41,815 nt of DNA from Chloroflexota bacterium. Its GTDB lineage: Bacteria > Chloroflexota > Limnocylindria > QHBO01. The position numbers and the translations under genes are program-made. The DNA lies in assembly GCA_005882055.1 (NCBI GenBank), contig VBGQ01000095.1, positions 1 to 41,815 of the forward strand. Direction: 5' to 3'. Below, piece after piece: positions 16,072 through 23,979 of this stretch. The notes beneath the pieces are model-generated. The model was not told the DNA's origin. It saw nothing but the letters and a program-made list of their open reading frames with translations, and did not search any database. The stretch's first letter is position 1; the number at the start of each line of letters is the position of its first letter.

Positions 16072-16554
16072 TTGGTGGTGGCCCGCATCCTCGGCGCCAA
16101 GGGCCTGGCGGGGGTCATGCGCATCGAGCCGCTGACCGACTGGCGGGAGCACCTGGAGGTCGGCGCAACCGTCTTCCTGGAGGGCGAGGCGGAGCCGCGC
16201 CGGATCCGGACCGCGGAGTGGGGCGGGCGGGTCCCAGCGGTCGGGCTGGAGGGAGTCGCCTCGCGCGAGGAAGCGGCGTCGTTGATCGGCCGATACCTGG
16301 AGAGGGAGCCCGCAACCCTTCCCGAGGGGACCTACTACTGGCACCAGCTCGAGGGCCTGGCCGTCGAGGATCCATCGGGCGTGCACCTCGGCGTGCTGCG
16401 CGAGGTCTTCCGAGCCGGCGAGGCCGAGGTCTACCGCGTCGAGCTGACCGATGGCGGCGAGCTGCTGGTTCCCGCCGTCCGCGACGTCGTCCGACGCATC
16501 GACCTGGAGGCGGGCCTCATCGTGGTTGCGTACGCTTCCGAAGAGGTGCGCTGA
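16072..16554 (+). CDS. rimM: Ribosome maturation factor RimM
   Basis: RimM binds ribosomal protein uS19 and helps mature the head of the 30S subunit. The product has the N-terminal beta barrel (ARILGAKGLAGVMRIEPLTDW, EGVASREEAASLIGRYLE) and the C-terminal PRC-barrel (GTYYWHQLEGLAV, GELLVPAVRDVVRRIDLEAGLIVV). Three possible starts lie in tandem, TTG 16072, GTG 16075 and GTG 16078; the sequence cannot separate them. The stop is 5 bp before trmD, giving the classic rpsP-khpA-rimM-trmD-rplS run. Confidence 0.93.
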   Translation: MVVARILGAKGLAGVMRIEPLTDWREHLEVGATVFLEGEAEPRRIRTAEWGGRVPAVGLEGVASREEAASLIGRYLEREPATLPEGTYYWHQLEGLAVEDPSGVHLGVLREVFRAGEAEVYRVELTDGGELLVPAVRDVVRRIDLEAGLIVVAYASEEVR

Positions 16555-16559
16555 CCGAG

Positions 16560-17312
16560 ATGCGCATCGACGTCGTGACGCTGTTTCCGGAGCTGTTCGA
16601 CGCGCCCCTGCGGACCGGGGTCATCGGTCGCGCGGTGCAGAGCGGGCTCGTGCGCCTGGACGTTCATGACCTGCGCGAGCACGGGCTGGGGCGCCATCGG
16701 TCCGTGGACGACTACCCCTATGGCGGTGGTGCGGGGATGGTCCTGCGCCCCGAACCCCTGTTCGCCGCGCTCGAGCCGCTCCGGCGGGCTGGCGCGATCG
16801 TGATCCTGCTCGATGCTGCCGGCGAGCGCCTGACCGATGCCCTGGCCAGGGAGCTCGCAGGGCTGGAGCACGTGGCGCTCGTCAGCGGCCGGTACGAGGG
16901 GATCGACGAGCGGGCGCGGACGCTCGTCGACCGCGAGGTCAGCATCGGCGACTACGTCCTGACCGGTGGCGAGCTGCCGGCACTCGTCGTGCTCGACGCG
17001 GTCGCGCGCCTTGTTCCGGGCGTGATCGAGGCCGCTTCGCAGCAGGACGACTCGTTCGCCAACGGCCTGCTCGAGTATCCGCAGTACACCCGGCCGGAGG
17101 AGTTCCGCGGCCTGCGGGTTCCGGAGGTGCTGCTTTCGGGGCACCATGGCGAGGTTGACCGATGGCGCCGCCGCGAGGCCCTGCGCCGCACGCTCGAGCG
17201 TCGGCCCGACCTCTTGGTAGACGCCCCACTCGCCGAGAGCGACCGCACCGAGTTGGACCACCTGCGCCAGCAAGCATCGGACCCGACGGGCACGCGCACC
17301 GACGAGACCTGA
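16560..17312 (+). CDS. trmD: tRNA (guanine(37)-N1)-methyltransferase
   Basis: TrmD methylates G37 next to the anticodon of several tRNAs, preventing +1 frameshifts; it binds S-adenosylmethionine in a trefoil knot as a dimer. From ATG 16560 the product has 251 residues: MRIDVVTLFPELFDAPL start, DDYPYGGGAGMVLRPEPLF, the knot segments SGRYEGIDERA and SIGDYVLTGGELPALVV, and the C-terminal tRNA-binding region LLSGHHGEVDRWRRREALRRT. It is complete. A 169 bp gap to rplS follows, which contains the rplS promoter. Confidence 0.96.
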   Translation: MRIDVVTLFPELFDAPLRTGVIGRAVQSGLVRLDVHDLREHGLGRHRSVDDYPYGGGAGMVLRPEPLFAALEPLRRAGAIVILLDAAGERLTDALARELAGLEHVALVSGRYEGIDERARTLVDREVSIGDYVLTGGELPALVVLDAVARLVPGVIEAASQQDDSFANGLLEYPQYTRPEEFRGLRVPEVLLSGHHGEVDRWRRREALRRTLERRPDLLVDAPLAESDRTELDHLRQQASDPTGTRTDET

Positions 17313-17334
17313 CTTGGGGCACGCGCGAGCGCCG

Positions 17335-17364
17335 TTGCCGGTCTCTCAGGGCCGCTGCTATACT
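17335..17364 (+). promoter_or_regulatory. Promoter for rplS
   Basis: TTGCCG (17335-17340), an 18 bp spacer and TATACT (17359-17364) with a TGC extension. The -35 is identical to that of the ffh promoter. The -10 region is identical over 15 bases to the site inside nusB. Transcription would begin near 17371, just before the leader hairpin. Confidence 0.65.
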
Positions 17365-17372
17365 CCGCCGGT

Positions 17373-17396
17373 CGCGGCCGCCATTGAGCGGTCGCG
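17373..17396 (+). other. Stem-loop at the 5' end of the rplS leader
   Basis: CGCGGCCGC (17373-17381) pairs with GCGGTCGCG (17388-17396) through nine base pairs including one G-U, around a six-base loop. It starts within a few bases of the predicted transcript start. The remaining leader to 17481 is non-coding and GC-rich. It could stabilise the mRNA or bind a ribosomal protein. Confidence 0.45.
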
Positions 17397-17481
17397 TTCG
17401 TGTGTCGCGGCCGCCGGGCCGCCGGCCGTCGATTCTCCTGATAACTGGCCAGCAAGGCCGCGATAATGAGGTTCCCCGATC

Positions 17482-17829
17482 ATGGATGCCATCAAGGAGC
17501 TGGAACGCGAACAGCTGCGGACCGATCGGCCAACGATCGCTCCCGGCGACACGGTTCGTGTTTCGGTCAAGGTGGTCGAGGGAAATCGTGAACGGATCCA
17601 GGTCTTCGAGGGAACCGTCATGCGCATGCGCGGCGGCAGCCTCAACCAGTCGATCACGGTGCGCCGGATCGCCAGCGGCGTCGGCGTGGAGCGAACGTTC
17701 ATGATCCACGCTCCCCGCGTCGACAAGATCGAGGTGGTCCGTCACGGCGTCGCTCGACGCAAGCAGCTGACCTTCCTGCGAACCCGCGTCGGCAAGTCCG
17801 CCACCCTCCGCGAGCGCCGCTCGTCCTGA
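17482..17829 (+). CDS. rplS: 50S ribosomal protein bL19
   Basis: bL19 lies at the interface between the ribosomal subunits. The 115-residue product starts MDAIKELEREQLRTD and has the family core PGDTVRVSVKVVEGNRERIQVFEG, VMRMRGGSLNQSITVRRIASGVGVERTF and the C-terminal VDKIEVVRHGVARRKQLTFLR. It has its own promoter and a 110 nt structured leader. rnhB begins 4 bp after its stop. Confidence 0.97.
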   Translation: MDAIKELEREQLRTDRPTIAPGDTVRVSVKVVEGNRERIQVFEGTVMRMRGGSLNQSITVRRIASGVGVERTFMIHAPRVDKIEVVRHGVARRKQLTFLRTRVGKSATLRERRSS

Positions 17830-17833
17830 TCCG

Positions 17834-18541
17834 GTGCTCGATCGCACGGTCCCGGCCAGGCCCAACGGCCGCCGGCCGCACCGCGCGAAACGGCCACGCG
17901 ACGCCCATATGCGCCACGAGCGCGAGCTGCGCCTGGCCGGATACCAGCACATCGCGGGCATCGACGAGGTAGGCCGCGGCTCGCTGGCAGGTCCCGTCGT
18001 GGCAGCCGCCGTGATCCTGCCCGAGCGCCACCGGATCAGGGGGATTCGGGAAGTCGAGGTGATCGACAAGATCAACATCCTGCAGGCCACCAAGCTGGCC
18101 ATGGGTGAAGCCGTGACCCGATTGACGAGCGCCCCCGACCACCTGGTGATCGATGCCCTGAGCCTGCCGTACGTCGACCTTCCCCAGCGGCCGATCATCG
18201 ATGGCGACGCGATCAGCGCCTCGATTGCCGCGGCCAGCATCGTGGCCAAGGTGACCCGCGATCGCATCTGCGCCGAGTTCGACGAGCGGTATCCCGCCTA
18301 CGGATTCGCCGTGAACAAGGGATACGGCACCCGGCGCCACTATGACGCCCTCATGAGCGAAGGCCCGTGCGCCTGGCACCGGCGCTCCTTCGCGCCGATA
18401 AAGATGCTCCTCGCCGGAACGCAGCTCCCGCTCGATCTCGTCTTCGACGACCTTCCGCTCTTCGACGAGTACGAGTCGGAGCCGCTCGACGACGCGTTCC
18501 AGGTCGATCCGGACGAGGACTGGCAGGCAGCCCTCGGCTGA
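17834..18541 (+). CDS. rnhB: Ribonuclease HII, apparent internal deletion
   Basis: RNase HII removes ribonucleotides and RNA primers from RNA-DNA hybrids. The catalytic GIDEVGRGSLAGPVVAAAVI motif, the INILQATKLAMGEAV region, VIDALSLPYVDLPQ, IAAASIVAKVTRDR, YPAYGF.VNKGYGT and the HRRSFAPI end are all present. However, between VILPERHRI and VEVIDKINILQ the protein is about 25-30 residues shorter than the family: the DDSKKLS segment and the following helix are missing. The frame is kept. GTG 17834 and ATG 17909 are both possible starts; the family core begins just after the ATG. The acidic C-terminal extension (DEYESEPLDDAFQVDPDEDW) is extra. Whether the shortened enzyme works is unclear. Confidence 0.88.
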   Translation: MLDRTVPARPNGRRPHRAKRPRDAHMRHERELRLAGYQHIAGIDEVGRGSLAGPVVAAAVILPERHRIRGIREVEVIDKINILQATKLAMGEAVTRLTSAPDHLVIDALSLPYVDLPQRPIIDGDAISASIAAASIVAKVTRDRICAEFDERYPAYGFAVNKGYGTRRHYDALMSEGPCAWHRRSFAPIKMLLAGTQLPLDLVFDDLPLFDEYESEPLDDAFQVDPDEDWQAALG

Positions 18542-18556
18542 GGGGCTGGATCCAGC

Positions 18557-18922
18557 GTGGCCAACCCCCGTCATCAGCTCGGGCTGCGCGCCGAGGCAGC
18601 GGTGGCGGCGTGGCTCGGCAGGGACGGCTGGCGGATCCTGGCTCGTCGCTGGAAGGTTGCTGAGGGGGAGCTGGACCTTGTCGCCATCGATCCGGACGGG
18701 ACGCTGGTCGGCGTGGAAGTGCGCGGCCGTCGCCGCGATCGGTCGGGAAGCGCGCTGGAGAGTGTCGATCACCGGCATCTGACGCGCCTTCGCGGCGCGC
18801 TGGTGCGTTATGCCCTCAGCGAGCCGGTCGCGCACCGCGGGCTGCGCCTCGACCTGGTCACCCTCGATGGCGGTGAATCCAGCTGGCAGATGGTGCGGCA
18901 CCCCGCCATCGACGCCTGGTAG
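18557..18922 (+). CDS. yraN: YraN/UPF0102 family nuclease-like protein
   Basis: YraN proteins have a restriction-endonuclease-like fold and often follow rnhB, as here; their function is not settled. The 121 residues show the family pattern RAEAAVAAWLGRDGWRILARRWKVAEGELDLVA, then DGTLVGVEVRGR, where the usual core is EVKTR or EVRxR, followed by RLDLVTLDG at the end. The GTG start at 18557 is 15 bp after rnhB. The stop faces the end of the minus-strand LysM gene only 9 bp away, with no recognisable terminator between them. Confidence 0.88.
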   Translation: MANPRHQLGLRAEAAVAAWLGRDGWRILARRWKVAEGELDLVAIDPDGTLVGVEVRGRRRDRSGSALESVDHRHLTRLRGALVRYALSEPVAHRGLRLDLVTLDGGESSWQMVRHPAIDAW

Positions 18923-18931
18923 GCGGTCACC

Positions 18932-19937
18932 TCAGGGCTCGAGCATCTCCTCGAGGAGCAGGATCGAGGCGATGTACGGCCGGCTGACCGGGAAGATCCC
19001 GTGGCGGTCCACCGCTCGCTGGCCCTGGTAGTAGGCCGCCAGGGCTCGGCGCAGGTCGCCGCGGTACCGCACGAGGTAGTGCTTGAGCAGCGTGACGCCG
19101 GCCCGTACGTTGGACCGCGTGTCGTGGATGTCGACCGGTGCGTGCAGCATCGCGTCGGCGATCCACTCGGCGGTGTCGGGGAGCAGCTGCATCACCCCGA
19201 TCGCGCCCGCACCGCTGACGGCGCTCTGGCGCCAGCCCGATTCCTGCCAGGCCACCGCCAGTGCGAGGGAGACGGGCACGCCCGCGCGTTGCGCCTCGGT
19301 CACGATGAGGTCACGGGTCCAGGCACGGCGGGCCATGAGCCCCTGCGTCTGGGCTCCGAGGCGGGCCGTCGACCAGCTGGTCTGGATGCTCCGGTGGGTG
19401 CTCGGGACGAGGAGGTGCTGCCCGACCTGGATGTAGCCAGCGCTCGGCAGGTGATTGAGAGAGACCAGCACCGCGATGCTCGTCGCGTTGCGCCACGCGA
19501 TCCCGCTCAGGGTCTCACCGGAGCTCACGACGTGGACGGCGGTCGTCGGTGCGCCCGTGGACGCCGGCTGGCCCGCGGGGGCTGCTCCGCTAGTGAGGAT
19601 GCGCAGGCGCTGCCCCGGCACGATGTGGTTGGCGTTTCCAAGCTGGTTCGAGGCCACGATGGCCGTCACCGAGGTTCCATATCTCGCCGCGATCGTGGTC
19701 AGGTTCTCACCAGGGTTGACCACGTGGACCACCACGCGCGAAGGGGCCCCGTTGGTCGAGCCGGCCGCGCGCGCGCCGGACGAGAGGATGATCACCTCGC
19801 CGGGCAGGATGAGGTCAGCGTCCCGAAATCACCGAAGGCCCCGCCGCCAGCGCCTGGCTGCCGAGCATCGGGCCTCCGAGCAGCACCAGGGCAAGCGTCC
19901 CCGCGCTGGTTGCCACGGCTCCGCGGCGCAGTTGCAT
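18932..19937 (-). CDS. LysM-repeat lytic transglycosylase, reading frame disrupted
   Basis: A secreted cell-wall hydrolase. ATG 19937, with AGGAGG five bases upstream, opens a signal peptide (MQLRRGAVATSAGTLALVLL... ALAAGP) that ends at a stop at 19817-19815. The remainder continues in another frame: DADLILPGEVIIL, the tail of a first LysM repeat, two complete LysM repeats (VVVHVVNPGENLTTIAARYG and VHVVSSGETLSGIAWRNATS), and an SLT domain with the catalytic-type AVAWQESGW, AIGVMQLLPDTAEW and AYYQGQRAV. About 35 residues, the front of LysM 1, are missing at the junction near 19820. It resembles the deletions in ftsY and infB. If repaired, it would bind and cleave peptidoglycan at the cell surface. 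Confidence 0.8.
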
Positions 19938-20061
19938 CGTCTCCTCCTGCCGGCCGTGGCCGGCGCCCTCCCGCCACGCTGCCGCCCACGAAGGCGGCCA
20001 TCGGTGCAGGCGGTGCAGCAATTCGGGATCGATGCTCCCCAGCCTCGGCGAGAGGGTCAAA

Positions 20062-20096
20062 GGTACGAAGGCGTGGGCTGCTGGTACCTTCGTACC
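20062..20096. repeat. Perfect 10-bp inverted repeat in divergent intergenic region
   Basis: GGTACGAAGG (20062-20071) and CCTTCGTACC (20087-20096) form a perfect inverted repeat with a 15 bp spacer. It lies between the divergent LysM gene and rpsB, about 125 bp upstream of the LysM gene start. It could be a protein-binding operator or an RNA hairpin in the LysM leader. No T-tract follows on either strand. Confidence 0.5.
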
Positions 20097-20154
20097 GGTG
20101 CGGTAGGGTCCGGTGGGGTCCCGGATCCAGCCCCGAGGGCCGATCGGTCGATCG

Positions 20155-20163
20155 TGGTACACT
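20155..20163 (+). promoter_or_regulatory. Extended -10 promoter for rpsB
   Basis: TGGTACACT is an extended -10 with no visible -35, followed by a leader of about 155 nt to the rpsB ATG. Confidence 0.45.
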
Positions 20164-20180
20164 CAATTCGGCCTCGCAGC

Positions 20181-20243
20181 CCGCCGCGCGGCGGTGCTCG
20201 ACGCCAACGTCCCATCACACACGCTTGCTGATCCCTCGATCAG
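20181..20243 (+). other. Two hairpins in the rpsB leader
   Basis: CCGCC-GCGC-GGCGG (20181-20194) and CTGATC-CCTC-GATCAG (20228-20243) are two short perfect stem-loops in the untranslated rpsB leader. rpsB leaders are autoregulated by S2 in several bacteria. Nothing here matches a known rpsB motif that I can recall, so the role is open. Confidence 0.3.
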
Positions 20244-20324
20244 GGTGCCCGCAGCCAGATCCTGGCCGGGTCGATCACGGGGAAACGAGGCGAGCGGAGG
20301 AAGAACCAAAGGAGTTTGCCCCAG

Positions 20325-21236
<912 letters not shown>

Positions 21237-21246
21237 GCAAAAGGAC

Positions 21247-21277
21247 GTGCCGGCAACGCGAGGCTCGCGGCCGGCAT
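21247..21277 (+). other. Strong stem-loop between rpsB and tsf
   Basis: GTGCCGGC (21247-21254) pairs with GCCGGCAT (21270-21277). Inside, after a two-base AA bulge, CGCGA pairs with TCGCG around GGC. The stem has thirteen pairs in all. No T-tract follows, so it is not a standard intrinsic terminator. It may set the ratio of S2 to EF-Ts by pausing, processing or mRNA end protection. Confidence 0.5.
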
Positions 21278-21312
21278 GGGTAGCGGAACCCCAGCGAATC
21301 CAGGAAGGAACC

Positions 21313-21951
21313 ATGACCACGACCATGATCAAGCCCGAGGACGTCAAGCGGCTGCGTGAGCAGACCGGCGCCGGCGTCATGGACTGCAAGCGCGCCCTCG
21401 AGGAGAGTGGAGGAGACGTCGAGAAGGCGATCACCTGGCTCCGCGAGAAGGGCCTCTCGACCGCCGCACAGAAGGCCGGTCGTGCTGCCCTCGAAGGTGT
21501 CGTCACCTCCTACATCCACCATGGCTCGCGCCTTGGCGTGCTGCTCGAGCTCAACTGCGAGACCGATTTCGTGGCACGCACCGATGACTTCCACCAGCTC
21601 GCTCGTGAGCTGGCGATGGCCGTGGCCGGGCATGGCCCGGCGTACGTCTCGCGCGACCAGGTGCCGGGGGACGTACTCGAGGCCCAACGCCGCGCATTCA
21701 CGCTCGACGCGGAGCAGGAGGGGCGACCTGCCGACCGGGTGGCAGCGATCGTCGAGGGCAAGCTCAACAAGTGGCTCGAGAGCGCCTGCCTGATGGAGCT
21801 GCCGTATCGGGATACCGATCGCAAGATCGCCGACCTGATCACCGAGAAGATTGCGCTGCTCAAGGAGAACATCCGGGTCGCGCGCTTCGCGAGGATGGCC
21901 GTGGGCGAGACCAGCTCCGGTTCCGCAGGGGCCGGGCCTGAGGCTGCCTGA
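21313..21951 (+). CDS. tsf: Elongation factor Ts
   Basis: EF-Ts recycles EF-Tu by exchanging GDP for GTP. The 213-residue product has the N-terminal UBA-like domain (IKPEDVKRLREQTGAGVMDCKRALEE), the core motif LLELNCETDFVARTDDF, and the C-terminal IADLITEKIALLKENIRVARFARM. It is a short-form EF-Ts, as in many non-proteobacterial lineages. ATG 21313 has AGGAAGGA just upstream. pyrH starts 5 bp after the stop. Confidence 0.96.
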   Translation: MTTTMIKPEDVKRLREQTGAGVMDCKRALEESGGDVEKAITWLREKGLSTAAQKAGRAALEGVVTSYIHHGSRLGVLLELNCETDFVARTDDFHQLARELAMAVAGHGPAYVSRDQVPGDVLEAQRRAFTLDAEQEGRPADRVAAIVEGKLNKWLESACLMELPYRDTDRKIADLITEKIALLKENIRVARFARMAVGETSSGSAGAGPEAA

Positions 21952-21956
21952 GGCTC

Positions 21957-22715
21957 ATGACCGACGCCTCGTCTTCGCAAGCGACCCAGCAGGAACTGCG
22001 CTATCGGCGGGTCCTGCTGAAGCTGTCGGGCGAGTCGTTGATGGGCAGCCGCCCTTACGGGGTTGATCCCGACGTGACCCGGACGATCGCCGGCCAGCTC
22101 GCGGAGGCACAGGCGCTCGGTGTGGCGATCGCGGTCGTGGTTGGGGGCGGCAACATCTTTCGTGGGCTGGCCGCCGCGGCGCGCGGCATGGACCGCGCCA
22201 CGGGTGACTACATGGGCATGCTGGCCACGGTCATGAACGGCCTGGCCCTCCAGGACGCGCTCGAGCAGCTCGAATGCCCCACGCGCGTCATGAGCGCCAT
22301 CGCCATGAACGAGATCTGCGAGCCGTATATCCGGCGTCGCGCGGAGCGTCACCTCGAGAAGGGACGCGTGATCATCCTGGTCGCCGGAACCGGCAACCCC
22401 TACTTCACGACCGATACCGCTGCCACCCTCCGAGCAGTCGAGATCCACGCGGAGGTGATCCTGAAGGCCACCCGGGTGGACGGGGTGTACGATGCCGACC
22501 CCGAGCTGCATCCCGATGCCACGCGATACACCCAGATCGGCTACACGGATCTGCTCGCCAATCGCCTCGGAGCGCTCGACGCGACCGCCGTCAGCCTCGC
22601 AATGGACAACGAGATGCCGATCGTGGTGTTCGACATGACACGCAGCGGCAACATCCTCCGGGCCATCCGCGGCGAATCGATCGGAACCTTGATTGCCGGG
22701 GAGGGAATCCGATGA
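21957..22715 (+). CDS. pyrH: Uridylate kinase
   Basis: PyrH phosphorylates UMP to UDP and is a hexamer of the amino acid kinase family, regulated by GTP and UTP in many bacteria. The 252 residues carry VLLKLSGESLMG, AVVVGGGNIFRG, DRATGDYMGMLATVMNGLAL, GTGNPYFTTDTAATLRA, LKATRVDGVYDADP and the C-terminal GTLIAGEG, all full-family features. The stop overlaps the frr start (ATGA at 22712-22715). The order rpsB-tsf-pyrH-frr is one of the most conserved in bacteria. Confidence 0.97.
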   Translation: MTDASSSQATQQELRYRRVLLKLSGESLMGSRPYGVDPDVTRTIAGQLAEAQALGVAIAVVVGGGNIFRGLAAAARGMDRATGDYMGMLATVMNGLALQDALEQLECPTRVMSAIAMNEICEPYIRRRAERHLEKGRVIILVAGTGNPYFTTDTAATLRAVEIHAEVILKATRVDGVYDADPELHPDATRYTQIGYTDLLANRLGALDATAVSLAMDNEMPIVVFDMTRSGNILRAIRGESIGTLIAGEGIR

Positions 22716-23269
22716 CGCACGCCGCGGTGATCGCCTCCGAGCCGAAGATGCAGCGGGGGCTGGAGGCGATGGAGCGCGACTTCGCGGGATTTCGCACGAG
22801 ACGCGCTTCCACCACCCTCGTGGTGCGAATCTCTGTGGACTACTACGGGAACCCCACCCCGCTCAACCAGCTCGCCAGCATCAGCGTCCCGGATCCGCAT
22901 CTAATCGTCATCCAGCCGTGGGACCGATCCGTCCTCTCGGCGATCGACAAGGCGATCACGCGCAGCGATATCGGACTGGTGCCCAACGTCGACGGCACGG
23001 TCGTCCGTCTCAGCGTCCCACCGCTCACCGAGGAACGCCGCCGCGAGATGGTCAAGCAGGTCCGCAAGCGCGCCGAAGAAGCGCGTGTCGAGGTACGCCA
23101 TCACCGTCGTGAGGCGGCGGACCAGCTGAAGAAAGCGCTCCGCGACGGCGAGATCTCCGAGGATGAGGAGCGTCGCGAGCTCGACGCGCTGCAGCGGGTC
23201 CACGATCGGTTCATCGATGCGATCGACGGGCGCAGCCAGCACAAGGAAGCCGAAGTGATGGAGGTCTGA
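22712..23269 (+). CDS. frr: Ribosome recycling factor
   Basis: RRF splits post-termination ribosomes with EF-G. The 185 residues have the family pattern: MQRGLEAMERDFAGFRTRRAS, VDYYGNPTPLNQLASISVPDP, LIVIQPWDRSVLSAIDKAI, SDIGLVPNVDGTVVRLSVPPLTEERRREMVKQV and a C-terminal helix with HHRREAADQLKKALRDGEISEDEERRELD. The usual IRTGRA reads FRTRRA. The ATG at 22712 overlaps pyrH. Near its 3' end, GGAGG at 23260-23264 probably serves the next gene, uppS. Confidence 0.95.
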   Translation: MTHAAVIASEPKMQRGLEAMERDFAGFRTRRASTTLVVRISVDYYGNPTPLNQLASISVPDPHLIVIQPWDRSVLSAIDKAITRSDIGLVPNVDGTVVRLSVPPLTEERRREMVKQVRKRAEEARVEVRHHRREAADQLKKALRDGEISEDEERRELDALQRVHDRFIDAIDGRSQHKEAEVMEV

Positions 23270-23273
23270 CGCG

Positions 23274-23966
23274 CTGTCTGGCCGTGACCGACCGCGTCAT
23301 GTCGCGATCATCATGGATGGCAACCGCCGCTGGGCGGCTGCCCATGGCCTGCCCGCGATTGCCGGCCACGTGCAGGGCGTCGAGGCCATCAAGCCGATCG
23401 TCCGTGCCGCTCCCGATCGCGGCATCGAGGTGCTGAGCCTCTACGTCTTCAGCCAGGAGAACTGGCGGCGGACGGAGGATGAGGTGTCCGGGCTGTTCGG
23501 CCTGGTGGACGCCGCGGTGCGTGAGAACACCGAGGAGCTCGTGAAGCAGGGCGTGCGGGTACGTGTCATCGGCCGCCCGCACGAGGTCCCTCACGAGATC
23601 TACGGCTCGATTCAGCGCGCCGAGGAGCGGACCCGTCGCGGGACGAAGATGGTGCTGAACATCGCCTTCAACTACTCCGGGCGCAGCGAGATCATCGACG
23701 CGGTCCGAGCCCTGCTCGCCGCTCACGTCGATCCGCCGCAGGTCACCGAGGAGCTGGTGGAACGCCATCTCTACACGTGGGGGCAGCCGGACGTCGACCT
23801 GCTCATCCGAACCGCCGGCGAGCATCGCATGAGCAACTTCCTGCTCTGGCAGAGCAACTACGCGGAGCTCGTCTTTACCTCGACGCTCTGGCCGGACTTC
23901 TCCATCGCCGACCTGGACTCGGCCATCACCGAGTTCGCGAACCGACACCGCCGCTTCGGCTCCTAG
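23274..23966 (+). CDS. uppS: Undecaprenyl diphosphate synthase, probable CTG start
   Basis: UppS extends farnesyl diphosphate with isopentenyl units to C55 undecaprenyl diphosphate, the lipid carrier for cell wall synthesis. The family motif HVAIIMDGNRRWA, SLYVFSQENWRR, NIAFNYSGRSEI, DLLIRTAGEHRMSNFLLWQSNYAEL and WPDFSIADL are present, with the catalytic Asp in MDGN. The open frame begins after a stop at 23256-23258, and before the motif the only plausible initiation codon is CTG 23274, nine bases after GGAGG. The first ATG, at 23313, would cut through the conserved HVAIIMDGN strand and leave the catalytic Asp as residue 2. I therefore prefer the CTG. cdsA follows after 13 bp. Confidence 0.9.
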   Translation: MSGRDRPRHVAIIMDGNRRWAAAHGLPAIAGHVQGVEAIKPIVRAAPDRGIEVLSLYVFSQENWRRTEDEVSGLFGLVDAAVRENTEELVKQGVRVRVIGRPHEVPHEIYGSIQRAEERTRRGTKMVLNIAFNYSGRSEIIDAVRALLAAHVDPPQVTEELVERHLYTWGQPDVDLLIRTAGEHRMSNFLLWQSNYAELVFTSTLWPDFSIADLDSAITEFANRHRRFGS

Positions 23967-23979
23967 AGACGCACGACCG

